Assembly: GCF_932274485.2 (NCBI RefSeq)
Contig: NC_065881.2
Coordinates: 51,780,702-51,844,701 of the forward strand
Length of the DNA: 64,000 nucleotides
Direction: 5' to 3'
Source: Patella vulgata
Lineage: Eukaryota; Mollusca; Gastropoda; Patellidae
Made by a program: the position numbers and the translations under genes. The stretch's first letter is position 1; every line of letters begins with the position of its first letter. The notes below the pieces were generated by a model. It was not told the origin of the DNA and did no database searches. It saw nothing but the letters and a program-made list of their open reading frames with translations. Below are positions 10,885 through 23,500 of the stretch, in pieces.

Positions 10885-11097
10885 CGATCTTTCAATTATA
10901 AAGTTTAGTGTTGACAAGGTTTCTGTATAAAGATTGGAAGGGTGGATGACAAAATGGTTAGCGCGTACGTGCTGTATCATAAGGTCTGTCAATGAGTCAA
11001 CTGCCATGGTTTCAATTCCCCAGTTGTACATGGGAAGGAGTAGGATTGCCTGATCTTATGATACAGCACTCACATGCTAACCATTCGGCAATCCACC
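10885..11097 (+). repeat. SINE family B head with inverted partner, second copy
   Basis: Nearly identical to 9295-9520, including the unique-looking flank CTTTCAATTATAAAGTTTAG and the inverted partner ATGATACAGCACTCACATGC. Here the inverted head extends further (GCTAACCATTCGGCAATCCA). The two copies lie about 1.58 kb apart in direct orientation, so the pair of opposed heads was duplicated, or moved, as a unit. Confidence 0.78.
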
Positions 11098-11150
11098 ACA
11101 CACCCCCATTAAAGAAGGATTTTACATACCCAAGAATAGTTTTTAAAAAT

Positions 11151-11346
11151 AATATTGAAAATCCCTCACCTTTAGGCATAAGGGCTATTAAATAATCCAA
11201 ATAGAAATATATTCCAAATCTAAGACAAAAATATCTCTTTCAATTTTGAAAATATTGAAAATCCCTCACCTTTAGGCATAAGGGCTATTAAATAATCCAA
11301 ATAGAAATATATTCCAAATCTAAGACAAAAATATCTCTTTCAATTT
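11151..11346 (+). repeat. Perfect 100-bp tandem duplication
   Basis: AATATTGAAAATCCCTCACC starts at 11151 and again at 11251. I find no mismatch over the 96 bases of the second unit. This points to a recent slippage or duplication event, or an assembly artefact. Confidence 0.9.
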
Positions 11347-11384
11347 AACAGAAACATTCTTCGTTATTCAAACTTATATTAAAG

Positions 11385-11960
11385 ATAGGTTGCCATGCAA
11401 TAAAACATACACCCACAGAATCAAAGTCGTGCAAGCAGTCCATAATAGTTGAATCGTTGGGTATATAAAAAGGAACATTTTTAAACTGTATAATATTGAT
11501 GTGTTGACAAGATTCTGGGATCAAGTAATTATTAGAATTTGTTCTTATTCAAAAAGATTCTATATTTCACTAGCTTCCACAAAGTGACATGGACAGTAAC
11601 TCTAGTAGGAATTATTGTAAATTCTAAAAATCTTATCGGCTTCTTTGGATATATGAAACTTGCTTTTGTTAGAGCATAACTTTAAATGGAAATTGTTGAA
11701 ATTTGATATGCTTCTTCTTCTGAACAGTGCATACAAACAGATCGGCGCGCAATTATTGTAGTTAAGAGTGTTCACAAGAGTTTACATAGTTGACAGGGAC
11801 AATAACTGTTACTTATTTTTAGAAATAGCCAAAATTCAAAAGGCATCTTTATCTGAACACAATTGTCAAAGATCATAGGATATATGTACTTTGTAGAGTG
11901 TTCATAACAAATTGTGGGCATCTGACTGACGGACGGTGCCAACCACAATTTTAATCACAT
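11385..11960 (+). repeat. Family E interspersed repeat
   Basis: Begins AGGTTGCCATGCAATAAAAC and carries phrases such as AGAGCATAACTTTAAATGG and GTGTTCACAAGAG; ends near TGTGGGCATCTGACTGACGG. Similar starts occur at 20573 (AGGTTGCCAGGCAATG) and 30604 (AGGTTGCCAAGCAATAA). It resembles family A in style (ends with a GTGGGC motif and 'observe, vary, repeat' internal units) and may be a distant relative. Confidence 0.5.
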
Positions 11961-13049
11961 ATTTTATGTGAGGGTGTAAATTGTAATGTATTTTTTCTGT
12001 TAAACTGAGAAAAACAAGTGTTATTCCATAATACTGGGTTATATTTCACTTCAATGAAGCATTTTAATTTTCTGGAAGGTTATAAAAATGCACAGCTTTT
12101 TTCCTTCTCACAATACTATTTAGACAAATATATTGAGCATTACTTACTAAAGGCACTATATCTGATAGACATTTATATCTGAATTAGATATGTATAACAA
12201 AGTTTTAAATTGAAGTCAAGAGAACAAATATTTTAACATTTTCACAAACCTGTTTATCTCTATTATGTTATTGTTCAATGTAATTATTACTGATAAAAGG
12301 GACATTTTGGAAGAATAATAAGATAGTGTTAATAAGTCCAGATTAAATATTTACTACAAATAAATTAACAACAGATGTAGTGTCTTTAGTCAAACCGATT
12401 CCACTAATTCAATATTCTTTGGTTTATCAAAATAATGTTAGTATATTTTCAAATCTTGATAATTACATGTGTTTTACTATTTTTTTTTTCATCTCAATCT
12501 GCATTATGTAAACTTAAGTCAATCATAATTATTATCTTTGATTAATGTTTTATATAAAATCACAGACAACAAAATAACTACAGAATGCACATGCTGCGAG
12601 ATTCATAAAATATTGAAGTACAATGACAACTGCAAATATTTCAGTCCACTTTTAGCATATGTATTACAAATATCACAAAACAAAAAAATGATAATGCTAT
12701 AGGATATGGGTGACAATGAATAAAAACAGATTATATGTGTAATATACATTTTTTTTTTTTTTTCATTTTTCTTTTTAAAAATGATAATGAGTTGTGTCTA
12801 CCAAACAATGTGTATATAACTTCAATGTTATTCAAGCTACAATGTGTATATAACTTCAATGTTATTCAAGCTACATGTACAGTACATCCATGCATTTCCT
12901 TTTTTTAAATTTCTAAACACATAATGTAATAGAAATATTACCAAAGTAAGAACAAATGTACCTCAATATAGCAAAATGAAGCTGTAAAATTTGAAGACAA
13001 AATTTATTGATCATATTCCTATTGATAAAAACAGAAACATTTACGGTGG
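11961..13049. other. AT-rich stretch without a gene
   Basis: Contains poly(T) runs and the short tandem repeat at 12807-12874. No coding sequence recognised. Confidence 0.35.
12807..12874 (+). repeat. Perfect 34-bp tandem duplication
   Basis: AATGTGTATATAACTTCAAT followed by GTTATTCAAGCTAC occurs twice in direct succession without mismatch. Confidence 0.92.
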
Positions 13050-13853
13050 CTGATTTAGGACATGCCAAAAAAGTTGTGCACTTGAGATACTAATTTGTGC
13101 AGTTAAGATACTAAGTTGTGTGCTTCAGATACTAAGTCAAGCACTCGAAATAATAGGTTGAGCCACAGGATAATACAATCCAACTTGTCCCATCCATACA
13201 GTGGCTAGGAAAGGTCATCCCAAATTATCACGATCGATCGACTTACTGTTAAGCAGGGCCTTGGGCACCATACTTGCCCTCAAACCAGTGAGGCAACAAC
13301 GGTGCTGGGATATCGTTTACCCAGACACGTGTCTAGGAATTTGAACAGTTTGGAATCTGGGGCGGAGACGTCAAGTTTGGTGTGAGGTCTGGGAGTTACC
13401 AGAGATTTTTTTTAAATAAAATCAGAAGATCTGAGACAATATTTAGGCATATACAGATATAGGACTGGAGTAGAGCGGCGATGGTTTGCACGTTCGTTTG
13501 TTCAACGTTATTTTTTGGGGTGAATGTAGGAGAAACAAAATATTCTCTGGACACGCGTCTGGTCACCACAAACGTTCGTAAAATCCAATACTCAGTGGAG
13601 ACAGTGGAGCAAGACACTTCCAGTTTAGCCTTATTATAGAAAGTCAATCGATTGAGATGCCAAGTCAATCTCGATCAAGATACTAAGTCGATATAAAATC
13701 ATTGGATGTCCTTTCCCAGCCACCATATATTTATCTCGACTTAATTATCTCCCAGTCCTAATTATCTTGAGGCTTGACTTAAATATCTTGTGTGCTCAAC
13801 TTCATTAACTTGAGCGCTCAAGATTTTCTTTTTATTTGCATGTCCTAAATCAG
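13050..13853. mobile_element. Fold-back element with long inverted ends
   Basis: The ends are CTGATTTAGGACATGC at 13050-13065 and its exact reverse complement at 13838-13853. Similarity between the arms continues inward for roughly 150 bases, through repeated phrases such as GAGATACTAAGT and GTGGCTAGGAAAGG-like sequence, although the arms have drifted. The centre (about 13210-13680) is more GC-rich and encodes nothing I recognise. Fold-back DNA transposons of this sort carry iterated short units in long terminal inverted repeats. No clear target duplication is visible. Confidence 0.7.
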
Positions 13854-15235
13854 ACACGTAGACATTTAATATTGACTTGAGTAAAAAAAAAAAAAAAAAA
13901 AATTCAACAAAATGATAAATCACTGTCATGAAGACATACAATCTGATTAAAATAAGCTATCAACTTCATTTGGTTTTGTCTACAATGACAGTGCCAAAGT
14001 CAGACAAAAAAAAAGAAAACAAAATAGTAATCTAATTTGAATTAGATTGGAAGAAATATGATATAAATGAAGATTGACTTGACAAATGATAAAACGATTA
14101 TCAGCAGATAATAAAAACAAAGCAGTGATATTGGCTTATTCTGGCCCCCTTCACTAATGTAATGTATAACTAATGAATTAGATAATCATGCTAATCTTAC
14201 AAGATACAATATATCTTGACTTCATAACCAAAATAGGCTGTTAATATATTTAGTTTGTTACTACCTCTCACATAATAACATAAGCTGTTTACAGCAATCA
14301 CAAATTTGGAAACTCAATTCCATGTTTTATCTTTCAAAATTCATAAATCAGTTTAATACTCATCACATTTTTTTTTTTTAAATCAAATTTCAATTTTGTC
14401 AACATTAAATAAATCCATATGGTTGGTGATATATAAACTAATGAAAACATATTACTCACCCTTCTTATGATCAACCATTCAAATTATCTTACAATATCAA
14501 AACAATGCAAATATGTCAAACACAAACATAATACAAAATTTGGCACAGAAAGCAAGTATTAAAAAGTAATGGATATATATCAACTTCAATATCAAATCAA
14601 GAATTTCATGTTTGAAGAAAAGTTTATGATGAAGTGCACTGAACTGATGATTAGAAAATGCTGGTATAGAATTAAGCATGAACTGACAGATTTTTTTTTA
14701 GTGTTACTCAACAAAAATCATAAATATTGTAATTGCATTTCTTTAAAAAAATGAATATATTATGATTTACCGGTATTATAATAGTATACTTGCTTTGATA
14801 TCACAATTTATCACCGTACAAACCATTATTACATTATCAACATTTACAACAAATTGAATACTGTACCAAGACAATTTAGACCACCGTAAACAAATAAATT
14901 AAGTTGGGTGTGTAAAAATTTTAAGTACATTTATCTAATGTTACCATCAAGACAGAATCCATTGTAGTAAGATTTTATATTTTAAAATCCCTGTGTGTAA
15001 TAATTTTCTGTTGTAATAATATCAACACAATTAAAGCAACAACAATAATTAGGCTCTAAGTTTAGTGAAAGCCAAGTGTGCAACAATATACATACAACTA
15101 CCTATATCCAGAACGATTAATGCCAGTGAGTAAGCTATTTTATTTAGATCTACATGTATTTACATTATTGCCCATCTTCATTAGCTCAGCTGGTGCCAAA
15201 AGTTTGGATGTTTAAGGCCATTTCATTTCAATTTA
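13854..15235. other. AT-rich stretch without a gene
   Basis: Poly(A) and poly(T) runs and short chance open frames only; nothing recognised. Confidence 0.35.
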
Positions 15236-15836
15236 CATCATAACCAGCGGCTGCCAGGCAAGATATGCCCACATTTTGCAAGAGATGGATAGACAACAAG
15301 CTAAACAAAAAGCGATTTTTCGTACAATCAAGGGTCATAATTCAGGAAGTTACGATCCGATATGCGACAATATCGACAGGAAACAAGATCTTTGGGTTGT
15401 TATAAAGATATATTTAAAGTTTTATCCAAATCGGATAAAAACTGTGACTTCTAGAGGGTCCACAACCTTGATACACTATATATTTAGAGGGACCCACAAG
15501 CTAAAAAGGTGATTTTTCAAACAACCACGGGGCATAATTCAGGAAGTTACAATCCAATATGCACTAATTTTGAAAGGAACCAAGATCTTTAGGAAGTAAA
15601 CATGTATTTCAAGTTTCATCTAAATCAGATGAAAATTGTGACCTTTAGTGTGTTCACAAGCTAACAACGTGATTTTTCGTACAATCAGGGGCCATAATCC
15701 ATGAACTGAGATCTTTGGGAGATAGACCTATATTTTAAGTTTTATTAAAATCGAATAAAAATTGTTACTTGTAGACGGACAGGGGCAACGACAATATAAG
15801 TACACATGAAAATATGGGCATATAAAAATATAGACA
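15236..15836 (+). repeat. Family A interspersed repeat, compact copy (A2)
   Basis: Starts TCATAACCAGCGGCTGCCAG and AAGATATGCCCACATTTTGC, ends CATGAAAATATGGGCATATA. The last 17 bases are the approximate reverse complement of the start, giving the inverted ends of family A. Inside are about three diverged units with TTTTTCGTACAATCA and AACCAAGATCTTT. At 600 bases it is the shortest copy here with both ends. Confidence 0.75.
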
Positions 15837-18800
15837 GTGTCATGGAAGTAGAAAGAGAAAAAGATTAGAAATTTTTAAAAAGTCCACAAAATCAGAGAGA
15901 GACATGCTGGTGTTTTTGTTCTACCAACTTTCATGTTTTTCTTTCATGACTTATTTTTATATTCATCAATGCCAAAATCGTGAAATTTCTCAATGTTTTT
16001 CTATCATTACATGTGCAGTGGTAGAGAGCAGCATTCGCATCTCCTCTTAATAGAATTTAAATGCAAATTGATCTTTCACATAAACTACTAACTTGCACTA
16101 TTTAAACCCCAGGCATCAACCCCTGGGCTGGATCATGGGATATTCTATTTGTGAGTCTAGATGAAGCCTTGACAACAAATGCCTCTCACTAATGTTCAAC
16201 TAGTTTTAATGGCAAAACATCAACATTGAACAACACCATTGTGTGGGTTTTCATTTACAATAAAAAATACTTTTGTTTTTTAAATCAAGGCACTAAAGGA
16301 ATTTCCCTTCATACTACCCAACATATATTAATTTCAGATTGTCAAATGTTTCAAAAACCAAGAATTCTGAATACAAACAACTGCAAATAAAAAGCAAAAT
16401 ATAAAGCATAACATGATAAGTAGTTGCACAGAGACAGAAACAAATAAGCAGAATGAAAGTATGAGGACAAAGTGTGTGTTAGAAATAAATATATCGGATG
16501 AGCACTATAGAATAAGTTGTCATAAAATACATGTACATGCAAAATGAATCGGTTATAAATGTCATTTATTTTAACTAAGACAGATTATTGTAGATAATAT
16601 AAACAATCCAGGGAATACTATTGATAAAATCCCAATTACTACTTAGTTTAAATATTGTTAAAAGCATTTGATAATATATTCTATCCGTTATCATAAGAAA
16701 ATCTCCCAATTACATCCAAGTCTAATGAAAGAATCCCTTGGATTTAACAAGAATATTCATGAAGAATATGAATTCAAAATGACCAAATGTTAATAGCTGC
16801 CCATCAAAAAAACAATGCTTACTGTATTTTAAAATAGATTTAATTTTGTTAATATGTTAAAATTACTAGTAAATCGTACAAAAATACTTTCACATCCATT
16901 TTCTGTACCAGTATTCATTTTTTAAAAAAATCTTCATGTATACACAATGCAACTGTTTTTCAATTACTTTCATTAGTAAATAAATGTAGTTTCGAGGTTT
17001 TTTTAACATACTTGTGTGAGTTTTTGTAACATACTTGTGCGTTATTTATAATTCAATGTCCTAAAAATCAGCATCTGTTATAATAAATCATCAAACAGTT
17101 TAGTTTTCAATGACTTACTTGAAGTTGAAAGTAATTATATTCCAATATTTCACTTCAAATAAATTTCAAATCTTTTAATTAGATTTTCTGACATTAGTTA
17201 ACAGTCTGGTCAAGATGGATATATGATTAATAAAATGTTGGACATGGACATACATATTATATTATGCCCGATATATATATATATATTTACAAAGACGGTA
17301 TCCAAAATATTTTCATTCCATGTATTAATCCTTCCATGCAACATTAATTCACAAAATCTCTATTTTAAATAAACCTCCTCTCAGGAATTTGTTTTATTTA
17401 ACCCTTTAAAATGATTATTAATATTTTACATTGCGTTCTTCCTTACTGTCAAATAAAAATGTTATCAAGATTTTACTAATTCCATGGAGACCTATCTCAT
17501 TAGGTTTCTACAAAATTTCAATCTCAAATTATTTCTCTTTTGTGTTCACAATTTTCAACAGTTGCAATTAGTGAAAAATATACATGTCTTTAATGTCACA
17601 AATTACATCTGAGTGTACTGTATGCATCAAGACTTTCATAAATAATAACCATGTTTACAAAGTAGAAAAGATATTTTTCTCATCCAAATGCTAGGACATC
17701 AAAAGTGAACTTAGCTCATAGAACATTCATAGCACAAAGAACAGGCGAGATACTACTTTGTTTGAAAGGGTAGGTAATTCTTATGTAAAAACATTGTGAG
17801 CGGTTTAAGAAACATTTAGCCTTATAGGGGTTACATTATACATACACTATCACTGACATATATAAGATACTTATATCATGTCACTTCCATCATTCATACT
17901 ATACATCTATATACAATCTATATACAGTAATATATAATATACATATTACATCGTATATTATCATAATCAATGTGTGTATTAGAAAGAATTCAATTTTAAT
18001 CTGGGTTCTAAAAAAAATATTTACCATCATGTTTGGTTTATAGTGGCGATGATGCCGACAATGATTTTAAATAACTTCGGGTCAAATTTAACATATAAAA
18101 TAGAACAGAACTATATAAATATTTTCATGTAAATTGCTCTCATAATTTGTTTTAAAGGTATATTCTATACGCACATTGATTATAACAACATCAATCTCAG
18201 TATGTAAGTTTAAAAAAAATTGTATAAATTGTCAAAATTTTAAGATGGAACTATTAAAATTAAAGTCTCTGTGTGCCATCTGAGGAATGTAGGAATCCCT
18301 TGCAAACTACAACATTGTGAAAGTTGAATCTCTAAAAGGAATATCAGTCAAAAATGAAAACAACATTCGGCATCCTTTCCATACGGATCAGGATAAAACT
18401 AGTTACAGCAATCTGTAATCTTCACCAAAATCCCATTGAATCCAAGTCAAAAGATTATCTACCATTGATTTTATTGTCTTAATTAAATGTTACATAATCA
18501 GTGATGCACAGAGACTTAAAATTGATCAAAAACTCTTTTTTTTTTTTTCGCTTATACTATAGTATACTAATATTTTGCAGAAAATATGTGACCAAGAAGT
18601 CCAACATAATTATTAGGAATTATAAAAATATATACACATGTATCGTGTCATAAAATCTACTTAAGGTTTTCTATACAAATATTTGTCTTTTTGGAGTTTA
18701 AACAAATGTACCAAAGAGCATAATATCTAATAAATGTATAATAATAATAGTAATAATAACATGGAAGTAATAATAAATAATTAGGTTGAGTAAAATATAT

Positions 18801-20444
18801 GAATCATGTTCAATAAATGTTTGCTTTTTTACATGGATAATATGTAAATCATCCGTTTGGAAAATTGCTCACCCCTAACAAACAATAAAAAATCCCAAAT
18901 AAACAAATGCATTTGTTGCAGTACATTTGTATTTTTACATTCAACATTTGTCAGTGCAGTTTATCATGTTTTCATATCATTGTTACATAGGTAACTATTA
19001 ATATATGTTATATAAAGCATTCAATAATTCTACAATATCAAATTGGGGTTATTCATTTGTAACAAATACTGTTTTAATGGGACAAAAAGCAAAAAAATAG
19101 TAATCTTATCAACACCAAAATGGTGGGTTTTTTTTTTCATTTCCATCCCCATTTTTCCTGCGAACTTTGTAGTTTCTGAAGGTTTAATGTCAGTTTCCAT
19201 AGTAGTGATATCACAGACAAAATATTTTTTTTTTCTAATTCAAGATGTAATAAGTAGATAATCAAGTATATTAGTCTACATGTATAAAACTCAACCAACC
19301 AGATAATCACTAGTTCATATAAACACACATTCTTGGAAACACCATGCATGTAATAGATGTTCCTATAAAATCACTCCTAATAATGTACAATAAATGAGTA
19401 ATTGCTAGCTATAACACAACAGCATGAAAAAAGTGTAAGGTTTTCAGTCTGCTGTACATATTGGTTTACAATGAAATGGGTGTATCCGCAAAATACACTC
19501 ACATCTGTCAGGTGTCTATTGCATCCATTAAGAGTTCTTATCTAAGTTAAGACATTAATGATGCACTGGTTTGTCCTATTCACATCGAAACAAATTCCTT
19601 CATTTCTTTTTTTTTCCAATAAAAATAATCTGATAAGCGTTTATATACATTATTAATATGTCGCATATTTAAAAGGTGTCATCTTTAATAATATGATGCC
19701 CTTTCTTCAATGTAGTGTACACACAGTGACTACCTACATATTACCAATCAATATCGAAAGGTTCATGTACTCAAATAAAATAATAAATGAAGGAAAATGG
19801 AATGAAAATAACATACATATATATAATTATATACTAGGCTAGTTTATTAATAAAATACATAACAACTCAATAAAATAAATATTTTTCACAGAATGATATA
19901 TACCTCATAATCTGACACACACAAAAAAAAAAGTCATACGCAAGAAGCTAATCTATATAATAAGCTTTTCAATGTAATACAACATTATGTTATCACAACA
20001 TTTAGAAAAACAACAAACAATACACATTACATGCATGTAAATACAAAAAACCCCATACACAGCTCTAAATCACATTACTGTAAGCTGTAAGTTAAAGCTT
20101 CATAAGTCCCTTCCTTCAACTTTATTTTGCAGACATTCCATAACCCAAAGTTCTAACTGATAACTATTTATTACCATGAAAGTCTGTCTTTAACGATCGT
20201 CTTTGAAACTTAAAATCAAGAATTGATATATTTCAGATATGATCATGCAGTTAGACAGTATATAACTTATATAACTTATCTTACATCAACTATGTTCAGG
20301 TGTTGTATTACCCAATAAGGATTTTAACAGTGATTCGACTGAAATAGAAAGAACAAAATTTCTAAAATATACATACAAATTTCTAAAATGGTAAATTTTA
20401 TATCGCTTATTTTTATTTATTATCTACATGCGCAAGGATTTACT
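15837..20444. other. Long AT-rich, repeat-poor stretch, possible 3' UTR of the NFAT5-type gene
   Basis: Nearly 4.6 kb with no recognised element apart from an (AT)n run near 17270. It follows directly the proposed stop codon of the minus-strand NFAT5-type gene. TTTATT on the plus strand (AATAAA on the transcript) occurs near 20413 and many times further on. Vertebrate NFAT5 mRNA has a very long 3' UTR, so part of this stretch may be transcribed; this is inference. Confidence 0.3.
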
Positions 20445-20512
20445 TTATAGCTTCTGACATGGAGGGAAATGATTTCTGGTATTCAGTTTGCTCATGACCA
20501 CAAGGAATTCAG
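20445..20512 (-). CDS. NFAT5: NFAT5-type gene, proposed last coding exon
   Basis: After the acceptor TTCATATCAG the frame continues in the phase left by the previous exon (one base) and reads [22 protein letters not shown], then TAA at 20447-20445. AATAAA-like signals follow on the minus strand. The phase match and neat stop support it, but the peptide matches nothing I know in NFAT5 and the exon is short, so another 3' exon is possible. Confidence 0.4.
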
Positions 20513-23500
20513 CTGATATGAATTTATGAAAACCTGGCCATTTTTAGAATCAAAAGAACACAACAAAATAGGTTGCCAGGCAATGAAATCCACGCAGTTG
20601 GCAAGGATTGCCACATTTTTATTCTGTTGTAGATAATTTACATTACACTGATATCAATTTCAAGGGCCACAACCCTAGAAGTAATTTATTAAAGAAATTG
20701 TTGAATCTTAATACGCTTCTACATTTCGGTTTACTAATTTAAATGATGCATATAAATTTCCTACAGATCGGATCATAACTTTTGTTGTTAGAACATTCGC
20801 AAGGTTCAACAGGGGCTACAACTTTAGAAGTAATTAACGGAAATTAAATAAGTATCTTCGTCTCTAGAGCTGCAACGATTCAGTTCGGTGCACCGATAAC
20901 CAACACTAGCCGCCTCGGTTCGATCCACAATCTACAACGTTCAAATTTCAATTCGGTTCAATTGCAAATTAAATTTCAAATAAAAACAACGTACACCTTT
21001 CCATATGAAATAAAATGAAAGACCTGTAGTAATTAAGTCCACTTACGTAACTTTTAATTTACGTTATTTAACAAGACACGAATGTCACTCGAAAACATAA
21101 CTAAAACAGAGTGACCTCCCTTTAAAACAATTTCCGTATGTTGACGAAAGTTAATTTATTTAAAATTGGTGACGTACCGAATGTTCATTGGATGTTAATT
21201 TAGAAAAAAACTCTAAAGATGTGGCAACTTGTAGAGTATGCTACACTGACATATCCTATAAAACAGGAAACACAACAAACCTGTCAAACCAATAAAAGTG
21301 TTCAAGAGAATTTTAGTCTTGTGTTTTTATTGTTTTTAATGAATTATATACAGGAAAAATTACTGGCTATTGTAGTTGATAATCGAATCGAAAATAATCG
21401 AATCGAATGGTTAAAATCGATAATCGAACCTAATCGAGGTAGTTGTGAATCGTTGCAGCCCTATTCGTCTCACTAATATAAACAACATATATAAATTTCA
21501 GAAATTGTGGACAACGGATGGTGGCGTATTAAAATGTACATTTGTTTGTTCATATGGGGTCAACAGTGATTAACAAGTCAATGTTGTAAAACTAAACTTA
21601 CCTTGTGCGTTAGAGTTAATAGGTGAGGTGTTGTCAGGCATGGCGTTATTGTTAGGAGGTAAGATGACAATCATAGGTTGAGACGTAATCGGACTAGATG
21701 TTCCAAAATTAACCAAGTTAGGTTGGTTTACATTTGAACCATTACTTACCATAATCAACTGGGGATTGGATGCAACAGTTGATTGATGTGCTAAAACAAA
21801 TATATCATCAGAATCAAATATTTTAAATACTTAAAAATATGTTCACTGTCGGTCGCCAAAGCTGTAATTTGTGATAAAAATAAAGAAAAGCGGTCATTAA
21901 AGAAATCTTATAATTCTAATCGTATTTATCCTAGTTTGATTATTACTTTGAGTGTCAACCATAATACCATAAATTAATCAACAAGCTGATAATCCGGCTG
22001 AATAACACTAATCAATTGTCTTGGATTAGTGGCTTTGGTTGATTGATAATTTCCAATGATAAAGTTTATCTCAAGTCAGCATTTACTCATAATAATAAAT
22101 CCAAGTGGTGATTATCTGATTATTAAATGTTTAAAATAAAGGAATATAAACAAAATGGCTGACAATTCTTTTCAATGAGAATTAAACGTTTTTTAAGCTG
22201 AATTTTGTTCACTGTAGCTTAACAGGATAGCTAATATAAAACATTTTTCATAAGAATATTTAGTACTGATACACTTACTTGAACGATTAGGCATGGCAGA
22301 AGTCATTATCATCTTATCATGGCCAGCTATAGTCTGAAGACTTGGATGACCTGCCACCGATACCGATCCAACTGGTTGAGTTGTCATTCCTGATTGAGTT
22401 ATTCCAAATACAGCACCAGGTGGCAGTTGAAACAAGGAAGAAGCTTTCTGGGAATTCTGTGTCTGCTGTATTAGTCGATTCAATTCCAATGCAACTAAAC
22501 AAATGATTTGATCCATTTACTTTATACATTTTTTGTTGCGTATTGTAATTAAGTGGTAATAATTAATGATGTGTGCTATAGTTGGTAAGTAATTTTCAAA
22601 CATTGTAATTGTTATAAATATATAAATATATAGTACAGAATGTGTTTATCTTTATTACGACTAAGAACATTTACAACATTGTGGGCTTGTAAATGAGGTT
22701 GTCACTATTATCCTAACTGAGTAGACATCATTTGCTTTCAGCTGTCATGCTAATGGTGCAATACTAATACCAAGTTCCTATCATTTCTAATATAATATAT
22801 AAGATTACCTGGCGATACAAAGGAAGGTGCTTTCTGATCTTCATCTGTTTCCATGGGAACTTCTATTTTTACAGGTGTCTCAACCACTGAATAATAAACA
22901 ACATATATCAATCATTTATTCTACACTATATGTCAATTTGTCACTTAAACAATAACAGCACAATATTTTAATCAAATTGTAACCAATGTGTCATTTTTAT
23001 TTATTATAATAAGGCAACAAAACATACTAACTTAAAGGAGCTAAGTCTCTAACTCAATATCATCCAAAATCTTCAACATTGAAAACACGATTTATTTGTC
23101 AAATTAAATCAACATTCATGTTGTGATCTTACCGGAAAAAGATGGGCTTTTGATATCCAATAATTAAGACAAAATAAACATTTTACCATTGGTACACGAA
23201 TCGTGTACCATAATGCGCTTCAGCCCCAGTTGTATCAAGAGACTCGAGGGACGAGGCTAGACACATTGCACCAAATCAAACGGCGTATGTATAACCAGAC
23301 GCTAGAAATTTGCACTCGCTTGAGATTGCTGACTTATTTCGCCGAACATAACTGATTTGAAATTGGAGTAAAAACTGAAACCATTGAATGTAAATCAGTT
23401 TATATACATTCATATTACAGTATTATATGTGTTGCGACCCACTTTTGTCAATTTCTAGGTCCCAAATGTTAGCGATTTAGCTCCTTTAAGCCTCTTGGAC

